From Carex sylvatica (Eukaryota; Streptophyta; Magnoliopsida; Poales; Cyperaceae), in NCBI GenBank assembly GCA_964058845.1, contig CAXKVR010000951.1, forward strand, positions 1-55,444: DNA of 55,444 nucleotides, in the 5' to 3' direction. The notes beneath the pieces are model-generated. The model was not told the DNA's origin, did no database searches, and saw only the letters and a list, made by a program, of their open reading frames with translations. Each line of letters opens with the position of its first letter. Positions within the stretch are counted from its first letter, which is position 1. Below, piece after piece: positions 1-13,153 of the stretch. The translations under genes and the position numbers were made by a program.

Positions 1-1192
1 TATCTCGATTTTGTCCGGACATATTTTGTTTTTGTTTTTGGGTACATGTTGCAAAACCGGTTCCAGAATTGAATGAATCATAATATCCCACATTCGGAAC
101 CTAACCGCACTAACTCCGACAACCAATAAAATCGATCAATCAGTCAAAATTACAACACCACTGGGTCGCACCATCACTGTCGTCTATTATCTCCCATCTG
201 AACCATTTCCTTCATTCATTTGTTTTTGGGTAATCAAATTTTCAAACCCGGTTAATCTCCACCGACATTGAACCTGTAATCAACGATAACCCTAAATTTC
301 AAAAACTAAGCAGAAGAAAATAAAAAAAAAATTAACAATTTATAATACTATACAATTTTCCTCACAAACTTAATTTATCCATTAACGCGTTGATTTAAAG
401 CTTAATATATTACTGTCCTGCTCTCAGCCTTTTAGAGTACAATATTTTTGTTTTCTCAATTAGTGCACACTAAACTATAAACTATTGAAGTAATTATCGA
501 AGAAAATGAATAAACGTGGTTTTGTTATTTGTCATTTTACGTCATCAGTCGGTTCCATACTAATATAATATATATATTATTAAAAAAAAAAATCAACGAT
601 TTAAACTTATAAAAAAACATGGCGTTTAAACAGTTTCAATGGATTTTGGATCCTTTCGTTGAATTTTATTAAAAATGAATATCCGATTTTGGGTAATTAA
701 ATACATTATATACAATCCAATAGAACACTCGCGTGAAGTATAATTAACAAGGTGACAAAAGGAACCTTCGCGCTATGTACAGCCTAGAAGGCTAGAACAT
801 CAAACTTTGTATCCTAACATATTGCGGAGGATTTATTTTATAATATTAAATTTTGTGAGGATTCATTTGAAAACATTTTGTGGAGGATCTGACTTTTTTA
901 TTTAATAAATATAAAATTTCCAATTAAATCACTATAAAAAATATTAAATAGAAAAGAGTTTGAAAACGATAGAATTTCATGCCATCAATAAATTTTGCAT
1001 TGGGGAAAAGATAAGAATACAATTAGCTTTTAAGGATGTGAATTTAAAAGTTCCGTTCTTCGGGAATAACGATTTAAAATTTCCTAGCTACTTTTTTTTC
1101 TTTGTTTTAAAAAAAATCGAGCTGATAACGTAATTAGAAAATACATTTGCTTTTGACCGGAAAGAAAAATGTTTAGAGTCAAAATATTTTAT
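1..1192. other. AT-rich non-coding stretch
   Basis: No long open frame, splice-supported exon or clear repeat structure was found on either strand. The sequence is A/T-dominated with short homopolymers and a small TA run near 560-580. Confidence 0.6.
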
Positions 1193-1292
1193 TTCAAGTG
1201 TCGTTCCTAGAAATATTCATCTCTATTTTTGAACGAAATGAGTTCAAGTGTCGTTTCTAGAAATATTTATCTCTATTTCTGAACGAAATGAA
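1193..1292. repeat. 50-bp tandem duplication, two copies
   Basis: Two adjacent 50-bp copies start at 1193 and 1243, each beginning TTCAAGTGTCGTT and ending GAACGAAATGA. They differ by only a few substitutions, so this is a local tandem duplication. No coding sense is seen. Confidence 0.85.
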
Positions 1293-4020
1293 TTAGAATT
1301 AGAGTTTGATTGGACTTTAATTATACCGACTCGGATAGTGTGAACATATTTTTTTTATGAACTGGAAAAGTGGTCCAATTTTTAATTTCATCGAAGAAGA
1401 TCAGATAATTAAATTTTACATTTTAGTTTTTGTTAGTTGAAAAATACAAAGGTGCACTTTTAATCAGTGGTTACAAATTCAAAAAGATATAGCATCTAGC
1501 CGAGTATGTTAATCACTCGATATATATTGTCGGAACTTTGTTATTTTTTGTGTTTTTTTTTTACTTTTTTTCTCTATTTTCATTTATCATTCAGCATTCG
1601 TATTAAAAAAATAAAGTTAAGGTTGTGTATGACTGCAAGTTAATTTGAGAAAAAATTGGGAATAAAGTAAAATTTTAAATCACTTTGTATTTTTTTTATC
1701 TCAAAATCCTCACTAGCGCTTTCTTTTGAGTGTGATAATTTGAACGTAATTACATTATTCCTCTTTGAATAGCTAGGTCATTCAAAATTAAATAAGCTTA
1801 CAATTAATTAAACTAAATTAATTTGAAATAAATTATGGGATTACCAAATTATTTCAAGATAGTGAGGATGTGTGTTGGAAAATTTCTTAGTATTAGATGA
1901 AATAAATATTGGTATTAAATTATCAATATCATTCATATGAGGTGACATGGTTAAATAGTTTTCTTATATAGCACGTTTGAAGTAGATTTTTTATATACTC
2001 GTTGAAAAAAAATCAGAACTGTGAGGGTTGTACATTGCACACAAGACACAACTCTCCTGTGTATCTCCACCAAAAATATATAGACTTTGTTAGAAATATG
2101 GAAATAATAAATCTGCTACGATTCTAAGGAATTGTAGGAATTCTATTATTCTAAATTCAACTTTTTATTTATTTTGAGATTCATGCATAAAAAAACTTTT
2201 ACAGAGATTCGTACAATTCAAATGAAAGAAAGAGCACATCTTTGACAATTGTTGATGCTTACAATATTTTTTATCAAGTAAAAAAATTTAGATGGAAATA
2301 ATTAAGTTTTAGAAACATGATTTAAGGCATCCAGCGATCCTATATATATAGACTGGTAAGAAATAAGATGCCATTATGCCAGGATTAATTGTATTGTGTG
2401 TGTGTGTGTATATGGTATTGTTTTTAAGAAACGCAAATTATATATGCAGTTGATCACTTGGTTAAACAGTGAACACATAAATAATTATTAATGCAGCTAG
2501 CCGAGTAAAAATCTACACAAACGACAAAACATCGGATCAATAAATTTAATTAATTACCATAGCGGATTTGTGGTCTCTTTTATTTTCTATTATACATGTC
2601 AGTGTAATCGCCTTAATTATAAACAACCACATTATTGTAGAAAGAAAAATGCATAATTGCTTAACCAACTTAAATATCAAGTGCAGTTGCATGTCTATAC
2701 TGCTCTTATTATTATGACTTAATTAAATAATTCTCGAGAAATATAGAGTGACGGTAAAAATGAGCCCCGGAAGGATCCTCATGATCTGGCACCTGTAGAG
2801 ATTTCTTAACCAAGGTCAGGATTGCAGACTCGCCAAAATGAATCCTGGATCTGGTCGGTTGAAATTGATGACGTCACGGGAAATGAAATCTTTTCATCGA
2901 TCTCAAATTGTACAGATCGATTTTATTCATTTAAGATACAACGTTTTAATTAAACTTGACAGTATACTAATTAATGATCACTGCTTGTCCATGTGTCTGA
3001 TTTTCATGTATAATTATTGACTGCATGGAGCATAGCATTATAGATAAATTTTATTTGTGTTTGAGCAATCAACCACTAATAATGGCCCATTAACAACATA
3101 TATGTCATTGAATTCCTGGTCCCAGCATGCAATTGATAGGCAAATAACAAATCACATACATAAGGTGTGTAGGTCCCATAATTCTAGCTACTCACCACAC
3201 AGTCTGGCGCTCCATACCTGCCACAGAGGATGTGGAGGAAAAAAACAAGTAAAGGCCACCAAACCAACTATATTCATCATATTATATTGCTGAGTGGGAT
3301 CCACTGCTTCCTTTCCAAAAGAAGCTTTCCCAGTTTTGCCCTTATTTATTTTTATTCCCAATCAAATCTATCAAAAATTGCAGTTGAAATCTTCAAGTCT
3401 AAAACCGTCCAGCGTGATTGAATCTTATATTCGACTTATTTTTGTTACAAAAAACAAGAAAAAGGTTTTTATATGTTACCCAGAAGGATTCGAAATTCAA
3501 CCAAATAGCTATCATTGCACAACTAATATATATTTACAAGAGTGAGGCTATGGTATATTAGGGATTGATTTGCAATACGGATTCATATTCAATTTTTAAA
3601 ATTTAAACAATTAATTCAAACTACGAATTCTATAAATAGTATTTGGAGATTAAAATTTTAGATTTTTTTAGACTTTTTTTACTATCTTTTAGACAGATAG
3701 AAAATTACCACTTTAAGTTGGTCCAAAATTTTAAATCAAATGATTTTCTATCTAAAAAATAGTCTCTCTTCCAGGACCACAAAGGAGTTTTGTATAGAAA
3801 TAATTGTCTGTTAAATCAAATGAATTAGTGAATTACACTGTTGGATATGATTAGTAGTAACATTTTAGCTGCTGGAGATGATTCATATATAGATTAAAGT
3901 TCAAGAAAATGGTCATCTTGCCGGGAACAAAATTTTGCTTCAAAAACTACCCCAGTAGTAAGTACTTTTTAAAGAAGCGCTTTTATTTTTATTATTATTA
4001 TTATTTTTTTTTTTTTTTAA
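1293..4020. other. AT-rich non-coding stretch with decayed MITE traces
   Basis: There is a short TG run near 2394-2412. A GC-richer patch at 2760-2880 has an open minus-strand frame of about 60 codons that I cannot assign. Around 3640-3800 two arms contain ACTATCTTTTAGACAGATAG-like and inverted ATCTAAAAAATAG-like sequence, resembling an eroded foldback MITE. The short open frames at 2838-3545 overlap each other in different frames and show no recognisable protein. Confidence 0.5.
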
Positions 4021-4039
4021 CAGAGAGAGAGAGAGAGAA
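4021..4039. repeat. (GA)n microsatellite
   Basis: A run of GA dinucleotides follows a long T tract. A second short GA run with pyrimidine-poor sequence lies at 4240-4251, before a possible splice donor (CTCAAG/GTAAC) at about 4284. That could be the relic of a 5' UTR, but no coding exon follows. Confidence 0.8.
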
Positions 4040-4289
4040 CTAAAGGTACAGTCCATGGAGACAAATTAATTTTGCAAGCAATTAGCAATGAGATAATTAT
4101 ATTGCTTGTACGTTGCATGTTTTATTATGGTGAATTAATATATAGTCTACCATCTACTTGAATCCTCAGTCGAGTTAAAAGAGAAAAAAAGAAAAAGGCA
4201 ACAACATCTTTTGGCAGCCACTATGTTGACCAAACCTTGAGAGAGAGAGATTGAGTGAAGAGTCAGGAATTCATCTCACTCAAGGTAAC

Positions 4290-6650
4290 AAACTTTTCTG
4301 TTTATATCTGGACCGCCGATTCGATCATAATACACACAATATTTTATAAAAATATGTTAATTTTGTATGAGATTTTTTTTTCTCTTATAACATGTTTTAT
4401 ATTGCAACGGTACCATATTAGTTAATTATTAATAAATATTGGCAATTATCGTTGGTAATCGATCAGACATTTAGACTAATTAACTCTCTATAATTTCATG
4501 TCAAGAATCAAGATCTTCAGCGTAAACAGTTAATTCTTTTTATAGGGTTAGATTCTAAAATCACAAATTACAAAATTATATTTAACTATTAACTTTCAAA
4601 TCAAGAAGTAGTTGATAAAATGAAAAATACAATAAAGAAAATAATAATGAAACCGTTCCAAATTCGGACGGACTCATTCCTTTCAAACCCGCTAACGACC
4701 TCTCATTTCGCGATTATACCTCTTAAATTTCAATAATTTTAGACAAACTTCGGCCTTGAAAGAGTATCGTTTTGATTGATATTTTTTTTTTGTCTTCTGC
4801 TAGAATGAGACATGTAATATAAATTGGCCGCTTTTCATTTTATTTTTTCTGAATGTTAAATTTATATTTTGGGCTTCAAGTTTGTTATTCACTTATTTGA
4901 TGTTTATGATAAGTAATGCATTAATTAAAAAACATGTCGTTTGATTTTTATTGGTTCTTAATCTATTTTTTCGGTTTTTATCTAATTTTTATTGGAATGA
5001 AAGATGTAATCTCTTAAACTAAATATTGGAGAAGATTTAGGCCGTACAATGCAATCAATAGGATTATATCTCCATTTTACTTTACGCTCATATCTCTGTT
5101 TTCAAAGACTGAATAATCGATCCGAATAAACTAATCTAACTTAATATGCGTGTCGAATAAACTAATCTAACTTAATTAGTCCTTTTTAAAATAATAAAAA
5201 GACTAATTTGATTTTTTTTTAAGTTAAAGGATCAATTTAATGCGAATACAAGTTTGTGGTCTATTTAATTATAATTATTTTAAAGAAGATTGAGGACCAA
5301 AATTTGAATTTGAAAAAATTAACAAAAAATAATTCATTTATTGCTGGACGATAGGAAAGGATATATTTTTTTATTAGTAATAAGAAAATTAAAATCACGA
5401 AGTAGCCTAAAAAAAATAGAATTCACGAGACTATGACTTCTACTTAAAAAAATACGTTCTAGAGAGACAAAAAAAAAATCATTTTCCAACGTAATTAGAT
5501 GCTATTTTTCTTGGCAAATTCATTTCTAAATTGTGAATAATAAATTAAGAGGCAACGACACTCCAACGTACAAACTGTACGTACTACAAGAATAGAAAAA
5601 TACTCTTGAGGGTAAAAAGTGATTATCTGTGAGGGTATACCGACAAAAATTAATTTTTTCTATTAGCAACGTGAGTATCCGCGAGAGTATATCAACAGTA
5701 TCCCTTATTGATACTGTCATGTCATTAATTATGTTTTGTTGGAATAATTAAGATACAACACAGATATACATATATAATTAGCGGGGCAGTCCTCTAGGCA
5801 TCTAGTTAATTTAAAAATTGAAGATTAATATATGACATAATTTTATACTTAGCTTCAACTTCAAGTATATATATTATCTAACATGTGTGTATATATATAT
5901 ATTAATAGTTTGACCTTTAATTTTGACGTAAACACGTCGTATATACAGCCATGCCATCCCTCTTTAACTTTAAAATTTTATATATAATTTAAGAAATGAA
6001 CCACTTATTAAAAAAGAGGCAATACAACTAAACAAGTAATATCATGCATGTAAATTATCGTCAATTTTATCCCCTTAGATACGAAGAACCTACCTAGCTG
6101 TTCCTGCTAGATATTTAATTTCTTTTTGTTTTTTTGCTTTCAAGTCAGTTACATTGATCCCATCAGTTTAAATGGCAAAGCATATTATCAACCTTTTTCG
6201 ATTCTTACAACAGAGAAAAAGAAATGTACGTAGCAGACCTCTCAAAAGTTAATAAGCCATAATATAATATAATATAAGAAAACATATACATATAGCCCAT
6301 ATATAGATAATACTAGTATTCGATCGTTACCTACAAATTATAAAAGTCGAAGATTCAATTTGTGGAGTTTGATTAGATTTCACTGATTGGTCCATATTTG
6401 TACTTTTAATTTGGAAGAGTTCGTGTTTGACAGTAACTTGCAATATATAAGTGTAATTTAGTAGTGGAGCTGCATCAATCAAACCGCAAGCCATCTGGCG
6501 GACACGGTTGAAATTTTGATACAAAAATGTGGATTACTTTTTAAAAGCAATGTTGCTCATTTTATAATTAGCCCTCTTTGACTATGCATGTGGCATATAT
6601 AATTTCTTCTTCTTACATCAATTGTTAAATATCTTCTATGGTTAGTTTGC
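4290..6650. other. AT-rich non-coding stretch
   Basis: No gene found. It holds a small direct duplication at about 5124-5181 (ATAAACTAATCTAACTTAAT twice) and TA runs at 5888-5902. Short open frames at 5526-5720 and 6327-6524 (minus) have no protein-like features. Confidence 0.55.
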
Positions 6651-6659
6651 CATTACCAC

Positions 6660-7245
6660 TGACATTTTTAAAAATACCCAAAAAAATATCAAATTATTAA
6701 GAATAACTGGATTTTACAAAAAAAATTAAAAATGCCCAAACCACCAATTTTTTCGGCGGTTCGAAAAAAAAAATCAAATTATTCAGTCTTTGAAAACCAC
6801 AACAATTGTTAAATATCTTCATGATTTTTTAAGTTATTTTGCTATGTTAACTAGATGTGCAAAGTTGGACTCAGAATGAAATACTCAACAATTTGGACAA
6901 TTTTTGAGAGCGGATAACATACGACATGTTTGGAGATTTTGTATGAAACTTCACAGTCTTGTTTTACGATGTCAAGACTGCATGTCGTTCAATTTTTATG
7001 ATTTTTGAAAGTTGCTATGTTAATCAGAGGTGCAAATTTGATTTGCTTAAAAAAAAAAACCTCGATAAATTCGGCGGTTAGAGAGAAAAAAAAAAATTCT
7101 CGAACCGCCTGAAAAATCAGCGGTTCTAAATAAAAATTCATAACTGCCGAAAAAATCGACGGTTTGGACATTTTTAAATTTTTTTATAAAACTCAGTTAT
7201 TCTTAATAATTTGATTTTTTTTTTGATATTTTTAAAAATGTCGGC
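6660..7245. mobile_element. 586-bp MITE with ~100-bp terminal inverted repeats, probable Mutator type
   Basis: The left end (TGACATTTTTAAAAATA) and the inverted right end (CCGACATTTTTAAAAATA) pair over about 100 bp with scattered mismatches and gaps, including an AATTATTAAGAATAACTG block present in both arms. Flanks are CATTACCAC (6651-6659) and TATTACCAC (7246-7254), a 9-bp target-site duplication with one change. Inside are several CGGCGGTT / AACCGCC inverted motifs. There is no transposase frame, so the element is non-autonomous. The 9-bp duplication fits Mutator-like elements. Confidence 0.75.
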
Positions 7246-7346
7246 TATTACCACAACAAATCTAAAAGCCCATTTTTTTTAGCCGAAAACGCATGTCAAT
7301 CATTAATTGGGAGAAGCAGCAGTGCTCAACATGCGGCGGATACGTG

Positions 7347-7709
7347 GAGTGCGTATCATGTGAGATATCTCAACTTTTGCGTGACCGACGTGTCCGCTAG
7401 TGCGTATCCTGTGAGATATCTCAACTTTTGCGTGACCGACGTGTCCAGTGCCTATTCGGGGATAGCGCGGTGCCAGTATTATTTGTACTTCGAGATTCGT
7501 GCAGAACGTATTTGAACAATTGAAATTTTCGAGTTAGTCACGCCAAATATGAGATATCTCAGAGGATGCGAATTCCGCGTCTGCTGCCTTATCGGGGATA
7601 GCGCTGGGCCAGTATTATTCGTGCTTTACGATTCGTGCAGAATGTATTTAACGATTGAGATTGTCAATAAAAATACTCAAAGTTGGAGATATCTCAGAGA
7701 ATGCGAACT
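7347..7709. mobile_element. Rearranged Mutator-like MITE with both termini duplicated
   Basis: The left terminus (GTGCGTATC.TGTGAGATATC followed by TCAACTTTTGCGTGACC) occurs twice in tandem, at about 7347-7395 and 7398-7446. The right half is also duplicated: a ~120-bp segment beginning TCGGGGATAGCGC and ending GAGATATCTCAGAG.ATGCGAA occurs at about 7456-7575 and 7592-7709. The ends match the cleaner copy at 18933-19082. No transposase is present. Confidence 0.75.
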
Positions 7710-8450
7710 CGGCCAGACGAACGACAAAAGTGGGCCCCACACGATTTCTCTCTCCGGCACACGCTGCTTTGTCGCAGCGTTTTGTTTATTATATTTTGGG
7801 GCCAAACAAATCCAAAAGTAACACGTTTTGTCTCATTATCTAACCCGTTAGAAAGTTGTTATTAGTGAGCAGATCACAGAAGATCCGGATTAAAAATTTA
7901 GGCAAAATTCGAAGGAAATTATTTACCGGATCGATACTCACTATTCAAATTCGGTTTGAGATGAGCGCTACAACACAGTTGGCACTATTTAAGGTCAAGA
8001 GTTTGAATTATGTTCATGTATACTTGTTCTATAGCTAAAGATCCTGTTGCTCTATCTGATTTTAGAATTTGCAATCTTTTTAATTTGGCTGATAAAATAC
8101 GTAAGCAATTTGCCAATAGCGATCCCACGCATAATATATAATTTATAGTCAAACACAACACAGTAATAACCGCATACAACTGGATGTGCAACCATTAACA
8201 TATTATAGCATTTAAAAATATAACAATTGTTATTTCAGAATCCATATTATATATATGTGGAGCCAAAAATAAGTTTTTGTATGTGTTTTGTCACGGTTTT
8301 AGTTTTTGTAATTTCAAATTCGGTGATTAATTATAATCGAAAACATTACTGTGTAATTTGGGGGAGGGGGATTCATATCATTACTGTGTTTTGTCACGGT
8401 TTTTCAAATATTACTGTGTAATCGGAAACATTAATTATAATCTACAGGAA
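7710..8450. other. Non-coding stretch with short direct repeats
   Basis: A GC-richer piece at 7715-7770 includes CGCTGC..GCAGCG, a 6-bp hairpin. At 8260-8425 TGTGTTTTGTCACGGTTTT occurs twice and ATTACTGTGT three times. Overlapping short open frames at 7549-7865 are in MITE sequence and are not credible genes. Confidence 0.5.
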
Positions 8451-8451
8451 A

Positions 8452-8955
8452 AAAACGTCTCCACTGGTCCTGTGAACCGGTGTAGGCTTAGGATTTAAAA
8501 TTAAAAATTGTGGAAAGAGCTGGAAGGTATATTTGAGTGGTTGTAATTATTTTCTTTATTTGCTCTACATAACGGGTCTATTTCTACGACTATTCACTGC
8601 TGCTTATGTGGAAGCTAATTATTTGTCCAATTAAATTATTATCTTGCCATGTCATCAAGTAAACAAGAGACAGTCTAGATGTAATGTGGAAACAGGAAAA
8701 CTGAAATCTGTTGGGTGTCTCCGTCTTTTTTTCTATTCGAGAATGGGATGTTGCTCTGGATAACATGGGATTTTCGGTTTAGGGTTTAAAATTTGAAATC
8801 AAGGCTCGGAGGTATAGATGAGGGATCTTTTGTAGTGAGGCTATCCGCTGGTGTAAAACTGATTCCATTGGTCTCTAGGACTGATGTAGATTGGATTTTT
8901 TTTTACTCCACCAATCATAGTAATTGATAGAATCGGTGGAGACTAGTTTTCAAAA
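8452..8955. mobile_element. Possible eroded inverted-repeat element
   Basis: The left AAAACGTCTCCACTGGT is mirrored on the right by TCGGTGGAGACTAGTTTT, about 15 bp of imperfect terminal inverted repeat enclosing ~500 bp with no coding sense. I could not define a target-site duplication, so the assignment is tentative. Confidence 0.35.
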
Positions 8956-8959
8956 ATCT

Positions 8960-11840
8960 CCCCCAAGCAAGACTTATTCAATTGAAATGTTTAAAGGAAC
9001 ACTATTTAAAAAAAAAAAATGTAATTTGCTGTAGTATTACATATAAATGGTGAGCATTTTTAGATATGATATAGTTGGCATTTAATGCGCTTCCCCAACA
9101 CCCATATCTTATCCATTTTTAATTATTTATTTTTTATAATAACTATTTTGGAATTTTCAATTACAATAAAAAAATTCCACCTTGAAATTTACACCTTGGA
9201 ATTTTCAATAGTTGACCATAAAAATTCCACCTTGAAATTAAGCAGTGTCAATCCCATGAAAAAATATTGGATCAGTATAATTTTTACTGATTTTTCTATG
9301 TATGAAAAAAATCAAAGTATTTTTTCTTTCTTATTTTATAATATTTTCAGTGAATAAAAATTCTCTTATTTATTTGTATCCTAAATTATTTTCCCCTTTT
9401 TATTATCTTAAGGAAATATTGTTAGTGCATAAAATATCTTAGATATATAACATGATCCAATAAAATAAAAAACATGAGCTCTTTTGATAACAATTAATGA
9501 ATAAAATATCTTAGATGTTGATATTTAATTAACAAACCTCCTATCTAGGAAAGAGCCCGTTTAGCACTTACACGTGCAAAATTGATTTAGTCGAAAGATG
9601 TTAAAAAACAAAATGACCATGTTGACACATAAAATATTTAAATTAAGTTTAATATCGAATAATAACTTCGAAAAATGCGATTGAACAAAATAAAATTATG
9701 AAAATCTCTGTCATATGATGTGGCAGAATTATTGTCAGTTCTGGATCCGGATATACACCACGGTTTTTAATTATAATGACCATCCAATTGTCAGAGATTT
9801 GATGAACAAGAAAAAAATATATAAAAATTTCGGAGTGCTGTGTGCACAAATAGTTGTTATAAAAAATAAATAATTAAAAAAGGATAAGATATGGGAGTTG
9901 AGAAGCACAGTAAAATATTTTGACCATTTTTCGGTTACTCAATAACCAGACCAAAACTAGTTATTGAGTAACCGCAAATTTTGTGTCTTTTTATTTATTG
10001 GGTAACCGGAAACTTTTTAAAAATCCAGGTATTAGGTCACCGGAAAGTAATTCCAAATCCGATTATTTAGTAAGCAGAATGGACATAAATCAAAATCCAA
10101 TCAAAAAATGGATAGATCCCGTAATTTTTTTTTTTTGGTATTTAGAAATTTTTTGGCAAATTAATTGTCCCATAATGTTTGGTGTTAGTTATATTTTACA
10201 TCTCAATTTCTTTAACTATTTAAATTGTAATTATTAATTACATCAAGAATTTTACAATTTTCTTCACATTGATTTCGAAATAAATATATTCAGGTAAATT
10301 TACTTTTGTTGATGTGAATAATTTATTTTAATAAATAATTTTGTAATTACTAACATTACATCTCTAAATTAATACTTGTAAAATTTTGATACGAGGCTTT
10401 CAGAAAGAACAAATATTCCATTTCCAAAGCTATGTATTGAAATTATAATTGTTACATTAGTATCTAAAAATTGGAAAATTTTAGTTGCATTTCGGGTTCC
10501 AAATTCATCTGTTGGTTTCTTAAACAAGGAATAATGATATATCCGGCATGAGCGAATCCATTCTCTGTTTGTTAGAAGATTATGGACTATTCTAAAACAG
10601 TGATTTGGCATCTATCATTCTATCTAAATTAAAGATAATAAAAAAATTCAAACAAATATAATATTTAGTCTTCAAGTACATTTTAATACAGAGATCATGT
10701 TGAGCAATTCAAGACTGTTTGTACTAAAAAAAATAGTAATAAGAATGTGAGGCACAATAGAGGCATGAAAGACACTTTTATGAACCAAATATACATGCAA
10801 CATTGTAATGAGTAAGGTGTGAATAAAGTGTGAATTAACATTTGTTTCAATAAATAAAATGGAAATACTGTAGTTTAATTTTTTACTCTCCAAAATGTAA
10901 ATAATTTCGAACTACGTGTAATTAAGTTGTAAAAAAGAATTTAATAAATAAGTATACATTGATACAATTAATATGGAGTTTAATTGGCTGGATTTTTATT
11001 TGAGGGAGTAGGATGTGAGTTGAGCAGACAAATTAATTTGTGCATAGTTATATGTTATTTTGATGCGCGTGCGATACAAATTAATTAATAGATGGTTTGC
11101 TCCAATTGAGTCGAGTCGGTTTTGACTTTCGAGAGTCTGATTCTAATTTTGATCAAAATGAAAGTTGTGATTTGTGATTGAGCCGAACAGAAACTAGCTA
11201 AGCTAGCTCATTTATTAGAGATAGATAATTCTCTTCTCCATTTTGGACCCTCTGGACACCTCCACTTTTATCTTATTTTTTTTCCTTTTTCTCCAATTTT
11301 CACACATTTCAAACTTTAATTTTATTTATTTTTCTAATCCTAATTTGTATATAAAAGTTCATGACTCAATTATTCAATAATTATTTATTTTGTTATTCAT
11401 ATTCACAGCTTATTCGTTTCAAATCTATATCCGTTTAAAACAGATTTTATTTTAAACTTTGACATTTGTTTATTATTTGTGTCCGTATTTATCTTCGTGA
11501 TTGAAAGACAAATACAAATTTAATATTAATATTTTGCTCAAATTTGCTCTTTTGTAGGTCTACCCAACCCAACCACATTCTCTTAAGAATTATATATTAA
11601 TTCAACAAAACTTCTAATTTCCAACTTAACTTTATTTACAGAACTCCCTGTCATAATTTTGGATAATTGGATAAACACTGTTTGTAGTTATAATATCTAA
11701 AGATTACCCCAAAAAATGACGCAAAAAGTTGAAAAAAAACAAAAAAACAAAAAACAATAGAGGCAAAAGATAAGGTGGCGGCATCCAATGTGTCTCAATC
11801 CTGATGTTTTTATCTTGTTGTTTCTGTGTGAAATTAAGCA
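8960..11840. other. AT-rich non-coding stretch
   Basis: AAAAATTCCACCTTGAAATT occurs twice at about 9165-9240. GGTTACTCAATAAC at about 9932 is mirrored by GTTATTGAGTAACC at about 9960, a perfect 14-bp inverted repeat. The region 9985-10165 carries TAACCGGAAA-type sequence that recurs at 16840-16910 and 17370-17480, so it is a dispersed repeat. Short minus-strand frames at 9649, 10369 and 10672 have no recognised family. Confidence 0.5.
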
Positions 11841-11844
11841 CTTC

Positions 11845-12044
11845 GGAGTAGGTCCGATGTCCATTGAATCTACTTTGGTTTGATGGGTGATCTGGCCATC
11901 CAATTGCATCAAGATTCATGTGCTCCGTATTAAAATTCGTATGAATTTTTATTAATTTACGTGCGCACAGATCTTAATGCCAATCGTATGGTGATAGAGC
12001 TAATTGAACCTAAAAGTAGGTCCAATTGCCATCGGACCTACTCC
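11845..12044. mobile_element. 200-bp inverted-repeat element
   Basis: The left arm GGAGTAGGTCCGATG is mirrored by the right arm CATCGGACCTACTCC. Pairing continues imperfectly for ~40 bp (TCCATTGAATCTACTTT against AAAGTAGGTCCAATTG). No target-site duplication was identified. It is likely a small foldback MITE or its remnant. Confidence 0.6.
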
Positions 12045-12520
12045 TATCTCGAAATTGAGAGTTTATGTTCATATGGGTGGATTTTTACTGACACAACTAA
12101 AACATAATTACTTGCTATGCAGCCTGAATTGATGGATATAATAGTCATGAATAATATAAAATCAGTAAATATGCACTATTCTACGATCTAGATAAAGGCA
12201 TTGACAAATGACAAAACTATTTATCCAGACTATTTCAAATTTCACATCTGAGACAAAGACAACCATTAACAAAATAAACATTTACAAGATAGTAAAAGCA
12301 ATTCTATATACTATACTATATATATAGTAGACTAATCACACCACATTTTTAGCACAAAAAGAAGGCAACATAATAGCAAAACTTTAGCATTTCATAGCCA
12401 TCGTTAGAAGATATGACAATCTGAAAGCCAAATTTCAGTTTGATACGGGCTATTTTTGAAACAAAACAAAAAAGGTGACGTCACAGTAGAACTTCAAAAA
12501 GAAGGCCTCAGCCAAGTGCT

Positions 12521-12583
12521 TCAGTTTATAGATACCTTGCAGATTGGACAACAATTCCTTATCTTTAGCCATCTATCAATGCA
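12521..12583 (-). pseudogene. RING-H2 finger exon remnant (E3 ubiquitin ligase type)
   Basis: On the minus strand a possible splice acceptor (TTTGTTTAG) is followed by an open frame reading CIDRWLKIRNCCPICKVSIN and then TGA. The spacing C-x10-C-P-x-C with the WLK core is exactly the second half of a RING-H2 zinc finger, the E2-binding fold of many plant E3 ubiquitin ligases, so the family call is fairly safe despite the length. The exon carrying the first zinc ligands was not found. About 170 bp upstream a foldback MITE (12753-13144) interrupts the locus. It could be the C-terminal exon of a decayed gene or a captured fragment. The specific gene cannot be named. Confidence 0.6.
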
Positions 12584-12752
12584 CTAAACAAATAATAGAT
12601 CACATTAATAGCTTATATAACAAGGACAATTTGCCTCTTACTTCTACCTCAGATTCATCCCATATTTTACTATTTTTTTTCCTTTGGTGGGTGGTATCAA
12701 TAAAATTGTATGTTATATTTATTGTTTAGTCAAATAGCACTTATACTAATAA

Positions 12753-13144
12753 GAGGAGGAATCAAGTTACAACATTTTTTGAGTTACAGCAAGTTACAAC
12801 AATCCATTTTTTATATTTTTAAAGTTTAAATTGTCGATCCAAACCGTTAGATGTGATATCTACAATAAAATATGCTTAGAGACCAAATTTTATATTTTTT
12901 GGAATTTGTTTACTATTTATTAAGATGGGTACAAAATTCAATGACCTGAATTTAACTAGTTTTTGTACCCATCTTAATAAATAGTAAAAAAATTTCAAAA
13001 AATATAAAATTTGGTCTCCAAGCATATTTTATTGTAGAGATCACATCTAACGGTTTGGATCGATAATTTGGACTTTAAAAATATAAAAAATAGGTTGTTG
13101 TAACTTGTTGTAACTCAAAAAATATTGTAACTTGATCCCTCCTC
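12753..13144. mobile_element. 392-bp foldback MITE with 9-bp target-site duplication
   Basis: It is almost a complete inverted repeat. The left end GAGGAGGAATCAAGTT pairs with the right end AACTTGATCCCTCCTC, and the arms (~185 bp each) include AATTTGTTTACTATTTATTA and its complement around a short centre near 12940. The perfect 9-bp duplication TACTAATAA lies at 12744-12752 and 13145-13153, as made by Mutator-like transposases. There is no coding sequence. The transcript would form a long hairpin, a likely small-RNA source. Confidence 0.88.
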
Positions 13145-13153
13145 TACTAATAA

